A stretch of DNA of 64,000 nt from CAVWQV01 sp963757115 (GTDB lineage: Bacteria > Pseudomonadota > Alphaproteobacteria > Acetobacterales > Acetobacteraceae). A model generated the notes under the pieces. It made no database searches and was not told the origin of the DNA. It worked only from the letters and a program-made list of their open reading frames with translations. The DNA is taken from assembly GCA_963757115.1 (NCBI GenBank), contig CAVWQV010000015.1, positions 186,001-250,000 of the forward strand, written 5' to 3'. How positions within the stretch are numbered: position 1 is the first letter of the stretch; each line of letters starts with the position of its first letter. Shown here piece by piece: positions 1 through 9,059 of this stretch. Both the position numbers and the translations under genes were made by a program.

Positions 1-698
1 TCGATCGCGGAAACCGAGCCCACCCCCTCGTAGAGCGCATACACCGCCTCGTTGATCATCGGCACCAGGATGCGGTTGACGATGAATGCGGGAAAATCCT
101 CGGCGACCGCCGTGACCTTGTTGAGCCGGCGGGCCAGCGCCATGACGGCCTGGAAGGTCGGCTCGTCCGTGGCGATGCCGCGGATCACCTCCACGAGCTT
201 CATGACCGGCACCGGGTTCATGAAGTGCATTCCGATGAACTTCTCGGGGCGATCGGAATTGGCACCGAGCCGGGTGATCGAGATGGACGAGGTGTTGGAA
301 GCCAGGAGGCAATGCGGGGCGAGATGCGGCGTAAGCGACTTGAAGATCGCGCGCTTGACCTCCTCCTTCTCGGTCGCCGCCTCGATCACGAAGTCGCTCG
401 CGCTGAACAAGGCGTAGTCGGTCCCCGTGGTGATCCGCTCAAGCGCCGCGTCCCGGTCCTCGGGCGAGACGATCTTACGGTTGACCTGGCGCTCCATGTT
501 GCGCGCCATGGTGTCCATCGCCCTCTCGATCGCGGCCTCGCTGACGTCCACGAGCACGACGGGCAGCCCGGCGAGCGCGCACACATGGGCGATGCCGTTG
601 CCCATCTGCCCGGCGCCGATCACGCCGACGCGGGAGATGTCGGGGCCCTCAGAAAGCAACGGCCCCGATGAAGGGGCCGCTTTCACGTCGACGGTCAT
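1..698 (-). CDS. hbd: 3-hydroxybutyryl-CoA dehydrogenase, C-terminus cut by window edge
   Basis: This gene encodes an NAD-dependent 3-hydroxyacyl-CoA dehydrogenase, which oxidises 3-hydroxybutyryl-CoA to acetoacetyl-CoA or runs in reverse in butyrate and PHB metabolism. About 232 residues are visible. An N-terminal Rossmann fold shows the motif GVIGAGQMGNGIA near residues 20-32, and the family signature regions IEAATEKEEVK, ASNTSSISIT and HFMNPVPVMKLVE follow. The C-terminal dimerisation domain begins (AFIVNRILVPMINEA) and then runs off position 1. The ATG lies directly after the etfA stop (TGA then ATG, no gap), so it is the last visible gene of an etfB-etfA-hbd operon. That coupling fits beta-oxidation feeding electrons to the electron-transfer flavoprotein. 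The subfamily is confident; the preferred chain length is not known. Confidence 0.93.
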   Translation of the reverse strand, partial: MTVDVKAAPSSGPLLSEGPDISRVGVIGAGQMGNGIAHVCALAGLPVVLVDVSEAAIERAMDTMARNMERQVNRKIVSPEDRDAALERITTGTDYALFSASDFVIEAATEKEEVKRAIFKSLTPHLAPHCLLASNTSSISITRLGANSDRPEKFIGMHFMNPVPVMKLVEVIRGIATDEPTFQAVMALARRLNKVTAVAEDFPAFIVNRILVPMINEAVYALYEGVGSVSAI

Positions 699-1634
699 TC
701 AGGTTCGCTCCAATTCGCTGGCAAGTTCCGGTAATGCTTTGAACAAATCCGCGACCAGGCCGTAATCCGCCACCTGGAAGATGGGGGCTTCCTCATCCTT
801 GTTGATCGCCACGATGACCTTGCTGTCCTTCATGCCGGCGAAGTGCTGAATAGCGCCGGAAATCCCTACCGCGACGTAAAGCTCGGGTGCCACGATCTTG
901 CCGGTCTGCCCCACCTGGTAGTCGTTCGGCACAAAGCCCGCGTCCACCGCAGCGCGTGACGCGCCTACTGCCGCCCCGAGCTTGTCGGCGATCGGCTCGA
1001 TCAGCTTGAAGTTGTCGCCGTTCTGCATCCCCCGCCCGCCGGAGATCACCACCCGGGCCGCCGTCAGTTCGGGCCGTTCGCTCTTCGAGAGCTCGGCCGA
1101 AACGAATTTCGAATTGTTCGGCAGGTCGGCGAGGGAGACGTTTTCCACCTGGGCGGAGCCGCCCTCCGCCGGCACCGGATCGAAGCTGGCGGCACGCACC
1201 GTGATCACCTTGATCTTGTCGGAAGATTTCACCGTGGCAAGCGCGTTGCCGGCGTAGATCGGCCGGACGAACGTGTCCGCGTCGACCACGTCGGCGATGT
1301 CGCTGATCGGCTGCGCGTCCAGTAGCGCGGCGACCCGGGGCATGACGTTCTTGCCGACCGCCGTGGCCGCGGCGAGCAGATGGGTGTAGTTCGGCGCAAG
1401 CGAGACGAGCAAGGCCGCGAGCGGCTCCGCAAGCGCGTGGTCAAAGCCCGGCGCGTCGGCCACCAACACCTTGGCCACGCCGGACAGCTTCGCCGCAGCC
1501 TGCCCCGCGTTCGCGACGCCGGTACCCGCGACCAGGGCGTGAACCTCGCCGAGCTTGGCCGCGGCGGCGACCGCACTGCGCGAGGGCTGCTTGATGCCGT
1601 TAGTGTCGTAGTCGAGCAGGACGAGAGCGGTCAC
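699..1634 (-). CDS. etfA: Electron transfer flavoprotein subunit alpha
   Basis: This is the FAD-carrying large subunit of the ETF heterodimer, which takes electrons from acyl-CoA dehydrogenases and passes them to ETF:quinone oxidoreductase. It has 311 residues, the usual length. The N-terminal ETF domain starts MTALVLLDYDTNGIKQ. The C-terminal FAD domain shows VVISGGRGMQNGDNFKLI, then a QTGKIVAPELYVAVGISG stretch and AINKDEEAPIFQVADYG, the characteristic FAD-binding region. It lies one base after etfB and abuts hbd, so the three genes are almost certainly one transcript. Confidence 0.97.
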   Translation of the reverse strand: MTALVLLDYDTNGIKQPSRSAVAAAAKLGEVHALVAGTGVANAGQAAAKLSGVAKVLVADAPGFDHALAEPLAALLVSLAPNYTHLLAAATAVGKNVMPRVAALLDAQPISDIADVVDADTFVRPIYAGNALATVKSSDKIKVITVRAASFDPVPAEGGSAQVENVSLADLPNNSKFVSAELSKSERPELTAARVVISGGRGMQNGDNFKLIEPIADKLGAAVGASRAAVDAGFVPNDYQVGQTGKIVAPELYVAVGISGAIQHFAGMKDSKVIVAINKDEEAPIFQVADYGLVADLFKALPELASELERT

Positions 1635-1635
1635 G

Positions 1636-2385
1636 TCAGATCACCTTGGCTTCGTTTCGTAGCTTGTCGACCAGCTCCGTCACCGAGCCCACCTTCTTTC
1701 CGGCTTGTCGCTTCGGCGGCTCGGTTACCTTCAGCACGGTGAGCCGGGGCGTCGGATCGATCCCGAGATCGGCAGGCTTGACGTTCTCGATTGGTTTCTT
1801 GCGCGCCTTCATAATGTTCGGAAGGCTGGCATAGCGGGGTTCGTTGAGGCGCAGATCGGTGGTGATAATCGCCGGGAGCGACAGCGCGACCGTCTCAAGG
1901 CCACCATCCACCTCGCGAGTGACGGTGACACCTTCGCCGTCAATCGCCACCTTGCTGGCGAAGGTGCCCTGCGGCCAGCCGAGGAAAGCGGCGAGCATCT
2001 GCCCGGTCGCGTTCATGTCGTCGTCGATCGCTTGCTTGCCGAGAATGACGAGCTTCGGCTGTTCCTTATCCACGATGGCCTTGAGCAGTTTGGCCACTGC
2101 GAGCGGCTGCAACTCGACATCGGTTTCGACCAGGATGCCACGATCCGCACCCATCGCGAGCGCCGTTCGGATCGTCTCGGAGCACTGGGCGACGCCCATC
2201 GACACGGCCACAATCTCGGTTGCCGTTCCCTTTTCCTTGAGCCGCACGGCTTCCTCGACCGCAATCTCGTCGAACGGGTTCATCGACATCTTGACGCCCG
2301 CGAGTTCGACGCCGCTGCCGTCGGACTTCACGCGGACCTTCACATTGTAGTCGACCACCCGCTTGACCGGGACCAGTATCTTCAT
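1636..2385 (-). CDS. etfB: Electron transfer flavoprotein subunit beta
   Basis: This is the small ETF subunit, which binds AMP and provides the recognition loop for dehydrogenase partners. It has 249 residues, as expected. The N-terminus MKILVPVKRVVDYNVKVRVK and the signature DLRLNEPRYASLPNIMKARKK near residues 180-200 are diagnostic. The stop is one base from the etfA start, so translation is probably coupled. About 150 bases separate its start from the upstream small membrane protein gene. Confidence 0.97.
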   Translation of the reverse strand: MKILVPVKRVVDYNVKVRVKSDGSGVELAGVKMSMNPFDEIAVEEAVRLKEKGTATEIVAVSMGVAQCSETIRTALAMGADRGILVETDVELQPLAVAKLLKAIVDKEQPKLVILGKQAIDDDMNATGQMLAAFLGWPQGTFASKVAIDGEGVTVTREVDGGLETVALSLPAIITTDLRLNEPRYASLPNIMKARKKPIENVKPADLGIDPTPRLTVLKVTEPPKRQAGKKVGSVTELVDKLRNEAKVI

Positions 2386-2534
2386 GGTTACCGTGCCGTT
2401 TCCAGGAACCAGGCGCGATGGCGACGCGGGTCGGCTGGCCAGCTTTCAAACCGGCCTGCCTGCGCGCCCCTTGCCGCCGACAGGGGCCGGAAACTGGCAG
2501 CGAGGCCGAAAGCTGTCAAACCACCAAACCGGGT

Positions 2535-2729
2535 TCACGACCGCAGTAGACCCATCAAAATGGCGAACAATACGAGGGCTCCCGCCTGAAGCAGGACTCG
2601 CCAGCGCATCAGCGCATTGGACCGCTGCGGGTCGCCGCCACCGCGCACCAGCCCGATCATTCCTGCGAACAGGACGCCGAGCGTCCCCAGCATCATCAAT
2701 ACGAGCAGCACCGTGAGGGCGGTTCTCAT
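2535..2729 (-). CDS. Small twin-transmembrane-segment protein
   Basis: The predicted protein is 64 residues with two hydrophobic helices (about residues 5-26 and 45-62) joined by a short basic loop, VRGGGDPQRSNALMRWR. Small HIG1-like twin-membrane proteins of this shape are commonly found just before etfB-etfA in alphaproteobacteria, and this context is the main support. Such proteins have been proposed to act around respiratory complexes, but no role is shown here. The start is uncertain. A good GGAGG sits before an ATG about 13 bases further upstream that opens only four codons in another frame, so a one-base error may separate the ribosome site from the true start. Confidence 0.72.
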   Translation of the reverse strand: MRTALTVLLVLMMLGTLGVLFAGMIGLVRGGGDPQRSNALMRWRVLLQAGALVLFAILMGLLRS

Positions 2730-2838
2730 GGCTTTGACATAGGTGGCCTCCTCCCTTTGCGCACCTTGCCGTACCCGGATTTGCGGCCGTCGCGCGGCTT
2801 GTTGACCCCCTCGCCGAGCTATGCTCGGTCCCCCAGCG

Positions 2839-5241
2839 ATGATCCGGGTCCTTTCTTTGTTGCTCGTGCTGGCCGGTATCGGTCCCGCCGTGGGTCAGGT
2901 TCCCGCGTCGCGGCCCACCTTGCCAGCGCCGGCTTCGGTCAGCTCCGCGCAGGCGCAACAAACGCTTGACGTACTGAAGGACGACAAGAAGCGGGCGGCG
3001 CTGATCAGCACGCTCGAGACGATCGCGCGGGTGGCAGCGCCTCCAGCCACCCCGCTCGCGCAGTCGCTGCAACCCAATGGCCTGGCCGCGCAGGCGTTGT
3101 TCGGGGTGACCGGCTTCTTTGACCAACTATCGCACCAGAGCCGGGCGGCCATCGTGGCATTCAGGCGCTCGCCCGACGTTTTGCACGATTTCGCGACCGT
3201 TGCCCACGATCCCGAAGAGCGCGGGCAGCTGCTCGACGCCGTTTGGCGCCTGGCCGCGATCATGGCGGCCGGTGTAGCCGCGGAGTGGACGCTGAGGCGC
3301 GCCTTGCGGCCGGCACAACGGCGCTTGCTTGGTTTGGCTCCCGTGCACGCGGAAACCGAGGAGGCGGACACAGAAGAACACGCGGACGAGCACGAGGAGG
3401 GGCCGAAGGCTGCGTCCCGAGCAGCCGACCTCGACCGTGCTGATGCTCGGCATCGACGGCGCGCGTCGGCGCTGACGTTCATGCGGCGGCTGCCGCTCGG
3501 GCTTGCGCGCCTCGTGCTCGACCTGCTGCCGATCCTAGGCTTCCTGATCATCACCCACGTGTTGCTGGGCACCCCTCTCGGCGGCGGCGACCTGGTCCGC
3601 GCCATGCTGCTGTTGATGGTCGACGCGTACGCGACGTGCGCCGCGGTTCTCTGCGTCATCCGCATGATGCTGTCGCCGGACAGCGCGCGGCTTCGGCTGC
3701 TGCGTCTGTCCGATGCCGCCGCGGCCTATCTGATGCGCTGGGCCTGGCGACTGACCATTCCGGCGGTGTTCGGGTTCGCCTTCGCGTCCGCCGGCGTGCT
3801 GCTCGGTGTGGGCCAGGAAGGCCACGACGCCTTCCTCAAGTTCGTGAGCTTGATCCTGCACGTCATGCTGATCGTGATCGTGTTGCAATGCCGCAAGAAG
3901 GTTGCCCGCCGGTTGCGCGCGCGAAGGGGTTCGACGGGTGCGTTCGTCCTCCTTTGGAACCGGGTGGCGTCCCACTGGCACGTCATCGCGGTGTTCCTGT
4001 TGGCCGCCACCTGGCTCGTTTGGGCGGTGGAGCTGCCGAACGGCCTGGCCCGCCTGACGCAATTCACCGCCGCCACCCTGGCCATCCTCTTGGTAACCCG
4101 CCTCGTTCTGATCGTGCTTTTGGGCACGGTCGATCGCCTTGCCCGGCGGCAATTCGGTGACGAACCGAGCACCCCGCTCGAGCGTCGGCTTCACGCGTAT
4201 GCGCCGGCGGTGCACGGGGTCGTGACGGGGCTGGTCTACCTCGTCGCCGGCTTGGCGCTGTTCCAGGCCTGGGGCTTCCGCACCGTCGCGTGGTTTGGCA
4301 GCTCCGCCGGAGAGCGGCTGCTTTCCTCGTTCGGCAGCATCGCCGTGACCGTCCTGCTGGGGTTGATGGTGTGGGAGTGGGCCAACATCGCGGTGCAGGG
4401 GCGGCTCGACCGGCTGAGCGCCGATCCGAACGGCGCGCGCTCGGCGCGGCTCCGCACCCTGCTGCCCTTGCTTCGCACGAGCCTGTTGATCGGGCTTCTG
4501 ATCCTGGTCGGCCTGACCGTGCTGAGCGATCTCGGCGTGAACATTGCCCCGCTGCTCGCGGGGGCCGGCGTGCTCGGCATCGCGATCGGCTTCGGCTCGC
4601 AGAAGCTTGTGCAGGACGTCATCACCGGCCTGTTCCTGCTGCTCGAGAACACGATGCAGGTCGGCGATGTCGTGACCGCGGGTGGGCTGACCGGCGTGGT
4701 GGAGTATCTTTCGATCCGCTCCCTCCGGCTCCGCTCGGAGGACGGGTCGGTGCACGTCATCCCGTTCAGCGCCGTGACAACGGTGACGAACATGACGCGG
4801 GATTTTGGTCAAGCGGTGATCGAGGCGCAGGTGTCCTACGAGGACGACTACGACGAGGTGGTAACGGTCATGCAGGAGATCGTGCGTGAAATGCGGGCCG
4901 AACCGGCCTGGGCTGCGGACATCCGCGAAGATCTGGAGGTGTGGGGCCTTGACCGGTTCGCCGACTCCGCGATCGTGGTCAAGGCCCGCATCCGGGTGGG
5001 GCCGTTCGCCCGCTGGTCGGTCAAGCGCGAGTTCAACCGACGCATGAAGCAACGATTCGACGAGCACGGCATCGAGATCCCGTATCCGCACCAGCAAATG
5101 GTAATCACGCAGCCCCTGCCGATCGCCGGCGTGGCGGCGCAGCCAGCTGTCAAGCGGCCCGCTACCAAGCCCGCGCCCACTGCCTCGCCGGAAGCGGCCG
5201 ACTCCAAAGACGCGGTGGCGCGGGAGGCGGCGCAGCCATGA
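2839..5241 (+). CDS. MscS-family mechanosensitive ion channel with extended N-terminus
   Basis: The protein is about 800 residues, much longer than the 286-residue MscS core, so it belongs to the large multi-helix MscS-like group. I chose the second ATG (2839) because it opens directly onto a signal peptide (MIRVLSLLLVLAGIGPAVGQ). A periplasmic region and a charged linker (about residues 170-215, many E/D and R) follow. Then come about nine further hydrophobic segments. The pore-lining helix and beta domain are clear near residues 575-680: GVLGIAIGFGSQKLVQDVI, then LLENTMQVGDVV, then DGSVHVIPFSAVTTVTNMTR. The C-terminal tail is rich in Ala, Pro and Lys. The channel probably opens under membrane tension to release solutes during osmotic downshock. 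Its stop overlaps the start of the next gene, which suggests coupling. Confidence 0.93.
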   Translation: MIRVLSLLLVLAGIGPAVGQVPASRPTLPAPASVSSAQAQQTLDVLKDDKKRAALISTLETIARVAAPPATPLAQSLQPNGLAAQALFGVTGFFDQLSHQSRAAIVAFRRSPDVLHDFATVAHDPEERGQLLDAVWRLAAIMAAGVAAEWTLRRALRPAQRRLLGLAPVHAETEEADTEEHADEHEEGPKAASRAADLDRADARHRRRASALTFMRRLPLGLARLVLDLLPILGFLIITHVLLGTPLGGGDLVRAMLLLMVDAYATCAAVLCVIRMMLSPDSARLRLLRLSDAAAAYLMRWAWRLTIPAVFGFAFASAGVLLGVGQEGHDAFLKFVSLILHVMLIVIVLQCRKKVARRLRARRGSTGAFVLLWNRVASHWHVIAVFLLAATWLVWAVELPNGLARLTQFTAATLAILLVTRLVLIVLLGTVDRLARRQFGDEPSTPLERRLHAYAPAVHGVVTGLVYLVAGLALFQAWGFRTVAWFGSSAGERLLSSFGSIAVTVLLGLMVWEWANIAVQGRLDRLSADPNGARSARLRTLLPLLRTSLLIGLLILVGLTVLSDLGVNIAPLLAGAGVLGIAIGFGSQKLVQDVITGLFLLLENTMQVGDVVTAGGLTGVVEYLSIRSLRLRSEDGSVHVIPFSAVTTVTNMTRDFGQAVIEAQVSYEDDYDEVVTVMQEIVREMRAEPAWAADIREDLEVWGLDRFADSAIVVKARIRVGPFARWSVKREFNRRMKQRFDEHGIEIPYPHQQMVITQPLPIAGVAAQPAVKRPATKPAPTASPEAADSKDAVAREAAQP

Positions 5242-5958
5242 CGCCCGTCCATCGAGGCTTTGACCCGCGAAATCGGGGAAAGCGGGTTCGCCTTCGTGCA
5301 ATCTCCGGCGATGCGAGCGCTCCTGGCGCAGCACGGCTCCCTTGCCGATTGGGAAGCCTTCGCCGCGAGCTGGAACGACCTCGGGATCGACACCTACATG
5401 GCCGACGGTGGGCGTTACCGCAAACGCCGTCACGCGGCGTTCGGCATGATGCCGGGGTCGAACGTGGTCAGCCGCAAGCCGCACCAGCCGCACTACCAAA
5501 GCCGCGACTACAACGCGCTGAATGGCGGCATCGAGCGCTGGTTTCAGCCGGTGTCGCCATCCATCGGCGCTGGGCCGACGATGACGGCAATCCTGCGCAC
5601 CTGCCGCGACCTGTTCGACCGGCTGACGAAGGTCACGATCTGGCACATAGAGGTGCACCAATTCCGCATCGAGGCCCGTTCGGGCCAGGCGGGGCGGCCT
5701 ACGCCGGAAGGAATGCACCGGGACGGCGTGGACCAGGTGCTCGTGCTTCTGGTGCGGCGCGAAAACGTCCGCAGCGGCGAGACCAGCATACACAGTCTTG
5801 CCGGCGAGCAGCTCGGCAGCTTCACCCTCACCGACCCGCTCGACGCGGCCCTTGTAGACGACCACCGGGTGTTCCACGGCGTCACCCCCGTGGAGCCGTT
5901 GGACAGCGCGCGTCCGGCGTTCCGCGACGTGCTGGTGGTGACGTTCCGGCGGGGGTAA
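5238..5958 (+). CDS. 2-oxoglutarate/Fe(II)-dependent dioxygenase family protein (2OG-Fe_Oxy_2 type), frameshift near 5' end
   Basis: The body of the protein (from TTG 5260, 232 residues) resembles the 2OG-Fe_Oxy_2 family, which contains free-amino-acid hydroxylases such as isoleucine 4-hydroxylase. The iron ligands are visible as H and D in GMHRDGVDQVLVLLV and a distal H in DDHRVFHGVTPVEP. The last part of the barrel, DVLVVTFRRG, ends the protein. No ATG exists in this frame. An ATG at 5238 overlaps the mscS stop (ATGA) in another frame. Removing one C of the CCC at 5243-5245 gives a continuous start reading M-T-P-S-I-E-A-L-T-R-E, so the true start is probably 5238 with a one-base insertion in the read. 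The substrate is unknown. Confidence 0.82.
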
Positions 5959-6030
5959 CCGTCCCTCTGATGACGCGGGCACGGCCGGCGGCACGCGCTC
6001 TGTGCTTGCAGCCAGACGTGCTGCAGCGCC

Positions 6031-7098
6031 TCATCGGAGCTGATTGAGCAGCCGCAACGTTTCCTCATGCGTCCGAACGAGGCGATCGTACTTCCGGTTC
6101 AGCTCCTCCAGCAGGCGGTCTCGCTCCCAGCACACTTGGCTCACTCGGCTCAGGGTGGCAGCCAGGATGTGCCGCCGGTCGGCGGGGGTCAGCGGATCGG
6201 CCGGAACTCGCCGGTGTTTTCGTGCGGTGTCGATAAATCCGCGCGCCCGATCGATCAGCGCGGCGCGAAACGGCAGGTGGCGATCGGGGTTCGGAGCAGG
6301 CCGATTGACGTCGAACTCCACCCGGCCCGCAAGGAACTCCTCGACCGCCGTATGCCGGGTGAAATCGTTGAGGCCCGAAAACCGCTCCTGGTCTGGCGCC
6401 GTATCCAGCAGCAACACCGGCGTGCCGATCGCGGTGCACGGCAGAGCGCAGTGCAGCCGCGTGGTCACAACGCAGCTCGCGCGCGCGTAAAGCGCCAGCA
6501 GCCGCTCCGCCTGCGCGAACCGTGCTTCCCGGTCCTTGGTGGCGAAGTCGATGTGGCTGACGTGCTCGATGCGCTTGCCCGTCCGGTCTGAGATGTGCTG
6601 CCGTACCGGCTCAGGCACGTCGCACAGCACGACGAGATCCTCGTTGAACTCTGCCGGTGGCCGCTCGAGGGTGAGCGTGAGGCAGCCGGAGAAATAGCTG
6701 TCCACGCCCGCCTTTCGCAGCCGGTCAAGCGTTGCGAGGTCACGCGCGCCGACCGGCCCAAATCCATGCAGGTACTTGATCGCCGGAGCGGACAGCATGG
6801 CTTTTGGCGGCAGCAAGCCCGACAGGATGGACGGGTTGGGCGACATGTGAAACGAAATCAGCAGTGGGACGATGTGTTCGGACGGCGGCCAGTTTTCCGG
6901 CCGGTGCATGAACCAGCCGCTCAAGATCGTCCAAACCGCCCCTGAGTCAGGGTAGAACTCCGCCAGGCGTTCACGATCGATGTAGTAATCCACCGCGGGA
7001 AGAAAGCGCCGAGCCGCGATACTCTGAATCTCGTCTCCTAGATTGCCCGTCTCGCTGTATTCGAGAACGCCGAACTTCGGTCGGGATCGGAACCTCAC
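6031..7098 (-). CDS. Polysaccharide pyruvyl transferase family protein
   Basis: A 355-residue protein of the PF04230 type. These enzymes add pyruvate ketals from phosphoenolpyruvate to exopolysaccharide or cell-wall sugars. The N-terminus has the typical GNLGDEIQSIAARRF motif near residue 18. The C-terminal half contains TTRLHCALPCTAIGTPVLLL, the conserved R-L-H with downstream small-residue pattern of the family, and a charged helical tail (LLEELNRKYDRLVRTHEET) that could form a coiled coil. It is convergent with the dioxygenase gene and sits alone between unrelated neighbours, so its polysaccharide is not indicated. Confidence 0.85.
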   Translation of the reverse strand: MRFRSRPKFGVLEYSETGNLGDEIQSIAARRFLPAVDYYIDRERLAEFYPDSGAVWTILSGWFMHRPENWPPSEHIVPLLISFHMSPNPSILSGLLPPKAMLSAPAIKYLHGFGPVGARDLATLDRLRKAGVDSYFSGCLTLTLERPPAEFNEDLVVLCDVPEPVRQHISDRTGKRIEHVSHIDFATKDREARFAQAERLLALYARASCVVTTRLHCALPCTAIGTPVLLLDTAPDQERFSGLNDFTRHTAVEEFLAGRVEFDVNRPAPNPDRHLPFRAALIDRARGFIDTARKHRRVPADPLTPADRRHILAATLSRVSQVCWERDRLLEELNRKYDRLVRTHEETLRLLNQLR

Positions 7099-7152
7099 CG
7101 ACGTGCTCCGTTCGCTACCGGGAGCAACCGGAGCGGCGCCGTCGACGTCGGC

Positions 7153-8361
7153 TCAGATCACGCCCTTGCTTCGCAACTCGGCGAGCCGGGCATCGCTCAG
7201 GCCCAGGCGCTCGTGCAGGACCATGTCGGTGTGCTCGCCCAGCAGCGGCGGCGGGATGCGGTAATCGGCCGGCGTTTCCGACAGCCGCACGGGGTTGGCG
7301 ATCACCTTGACGCCTTCCGGGCTCGCGGCGTGCGGCATCGTGACCACCGCTTCACGGGCCTGCATCTGAGGGTCGGCGAACACCTCGGCCAACGTGTTGA
7401 TCGGCCCGCAGCCGATCTTGAGCGCCTCCAGCCGCTCGATCCACCAACCGGTCGGGTGCTGCTTCAGCACCGGGGCGAGCGTGTCGGTCACCAGCGCGCG
7501 GTTTTGCACGCGAGCTCCGTTGGTGGCGAAGCGGGGATCTTGCGATAGGTGGGTCAGTTCGAAGGCTTCGCAGAACCGCGCGAAAGTCGGGTCGTTGCCG
7601 ATCGAGAGGACCATGAAGCCGTCCGCGGTCGCGAACACCTGGTAGGGCACGATGTTGGGGTGCTGGTTGCCGAGGCGGGGCGGGTTTTCGCCCGTCGCAA
7701 GATAATTCATCCCCTGATTGGCAAGCCAGGCGAGGCTCGCGTCGAGCATTCCGATGTCGATCTGCTGGCCCTGGCCGGTCCGCTCGCGATGCCGTAGCGC
7801 GGCGAGGATGCCGATGCAGCCGTACAGGCCGGCGAATAGGTCGGCGACCGGCACGCCGACCTTCTGCGGCAGGCCGTCGGGCTCCCCGGTCAGGCTCATC
7901 ACCCCGCCCATGGCCTGGATCAGGCTGTCGTAACCGGGGCGCGGGGCGTATGGGCCGGTCTGTCCGAAGCCGGTGATCGAACAGTAGATCAGGCCCGGAA
8001 ACCGCCGGTGCAACTGCTCGTAGCCCAGACCGTAGCGGGCGAGGGCGCCCACCTTGAAGTTTTCCGCCAACACGTCGCAGCCCGCGATGAGGTCGAGCGC
8101 GATTGCCTGGCCGTCCTCGGTCGCGATGTCGAGCGTCACCGAGCGCTTGTTGCGGTTGACGCCCACGAAGTACGCGCTTTCGGTCGTCCCCGGCATGTGT
8201 GGAGGGGCGAAGCCGCGGGTGTCATCACCCGTCCCCGGCTTTTCGATCTTGATGACGTCGGCACCGAGGTCGGCCAGCATCTGCACGCAGGTCGGCCCGG
8301 CGAGCACGCGCGTGAGATCAAAGACGGTGATGCCCTTGAGGGGTCCGGTCGGCTCGCCCAT
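7153..8361 (-). CDS. CaiB/BaiF family acyl-CoA transferase
   Basis: The protein has 402 residues, the standard length for class III CoA transferases, which move CoA between carboxylic acids through a covalent aspartyl intermediate. The start MGEPTGPLKGITVFDLTRVL and the LGADVIKIEKPGTGDDTRG segment are typical. The expected catalytic Asp lies in the segment ending GVPVADLFAGLYG (about residue 170), and the C-terminus ends with the usual helix after LLGEHTDMVL. Formyl-, carnitinyl- or succinyl-type substrates cannot be distinguished by eye. It is divergent from the his operon with about 107 bases between, which must hold both promoters. Confidence 0.93.
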   Translation of the reverse strand: MGEPTGPLKGITVFDLTRVLAGPTCVQMLADLGADVIKIEKPGTGDDTRGFAPPHMPGTTESAYFVGVNRNKRSVTLDIATEDGQAIALDLIAGCDVLAENFKVGALARYGLGYEQLHRRFPGLIYCSITGFGQTGPYAPRPGYDSLIQAMGGVMSLTGEPDGLPQKVGVPVADLFAGLYGCIGILAALRHRERTGQGQQIDIGMLDASLAWLANQGMNYLATGENPPRLGNQHPNIVPYQVFATADGFMVLSIGNDPTFARFCEAFELTHLSQDPRFATNGARVQNRALVTDTLAPVLKQHPTGWWIERLEALKIGCGPINTLAEVFADPQMQAREAVVTMPHAASPEGVKVIANPVRLSETPADYRIPPPLLGEHTDMVLHERLGLSDARLAELRSKGVI

Positions 8362-8468
8362 CGGCGCTCAACCTCGGCTAGGTTGCGGGCCGCACACCCT
8401 AGCGGGAACCGGCAGTGGGGCAACCGTCGCCGTTGAGGCAGGGCCGCCTTCCGGGCTATCTCTCTGCC

Positions 8469-9059
8469 ATGGAGCGCACCGCAACCCTGACGCGGACGAC
8501 CGCCGAGACCGATATTGCCCTCAGCCTTTCGCTCGACGGCACCGGCCGGGCCGAGGTCACGACCGGAATCGGCTTCTTCGATCACATGCTGACCGCGCTG
8601 GCGCGGCACGCACTGCTCGACCTCACGGTTCGCGCGACCGGTGACCTGCATATCGACTACCACCATACGACGGAGGATGTCGGCATCGTGCTCGGCCGTG
8701 CGGTCGCGGAGGCGCTCGGAGACAAGCGCGGCATTCGCCGGTTCGGCCACGCCGTCGTGCCGATGGATGAGGCGCTGGCGGAAGCCGCCGTCGACATCTC
8801 CGGCCGTCCGTTCCTTGCCTGGAGGGTCAGCTTCGAGCGGCCCAAGGTCGGCGAAATGGACACGGAGCTGTTCGAAGAGTTCTTCCGCGCCTTCGCCACC
8901 AACGCGCTCGTCACATTGCACGTGACGGAGCGGGCGGGCCGCAACGCCCACCACGTCGCCGAAGCCTGCTTCAAGGCCGTAGCGCGGGCGCTCCGGGCGG
9001 CGGTCGAGCCCGATGGCCGCATCGGGGACGCCGTGCCCTCAACCAAGGGTGCGTTGTGA
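8469..9059 (+). CDS. hisB: Imidazoleglycerol-phosphate dehydratase
   Basis: This enzyme catalyses the sixth step of histidine synthesis, dehydrating imidazole glycerol phosphate to imidazole acetol phosphate in the cytoplasm. It has 196 residues, the monofunctional length without the phosphatase domain of enterobacterial HisB. The metal-binding motifs are present: GIGFFDHML near residue 37, DYHHTTEDVGIVLG near 63 and NAHHVAEACFKA near 157. I start at ATG 8469 because the family begins immediately before R-T-A-T-L-x-R. It opens the his operon and overlaps the next gene by four bases. Confidence 0.97.
   Translation: MERTATLTRTTAETDIALSLSLDGTGRAEVTTGIGFFDHMLTALARHALLDLTVRATGDLHIDYHHTTEDVGIVLGRAVAEALGDKRGIRRFGHAVVPMDEALAEAAVDISGRPFLAWRVSFERPKVGEMDTELFEEFFRAFATNALVTLHVTERAGRNAHHVAEACFKAVARALRAAVEPDGRIGDAVPSTKGAL

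Noticed and set aside
3535..5994. An 819-codon open frame on the minus strand opposite the MscS and dioxygenase genes
   Set aside because: It is His/Arg/Gln-rich without domain or ribosome site and lies entirely antisense to two recognised proteins; long antisense frames are normal in GC-rich DNA.
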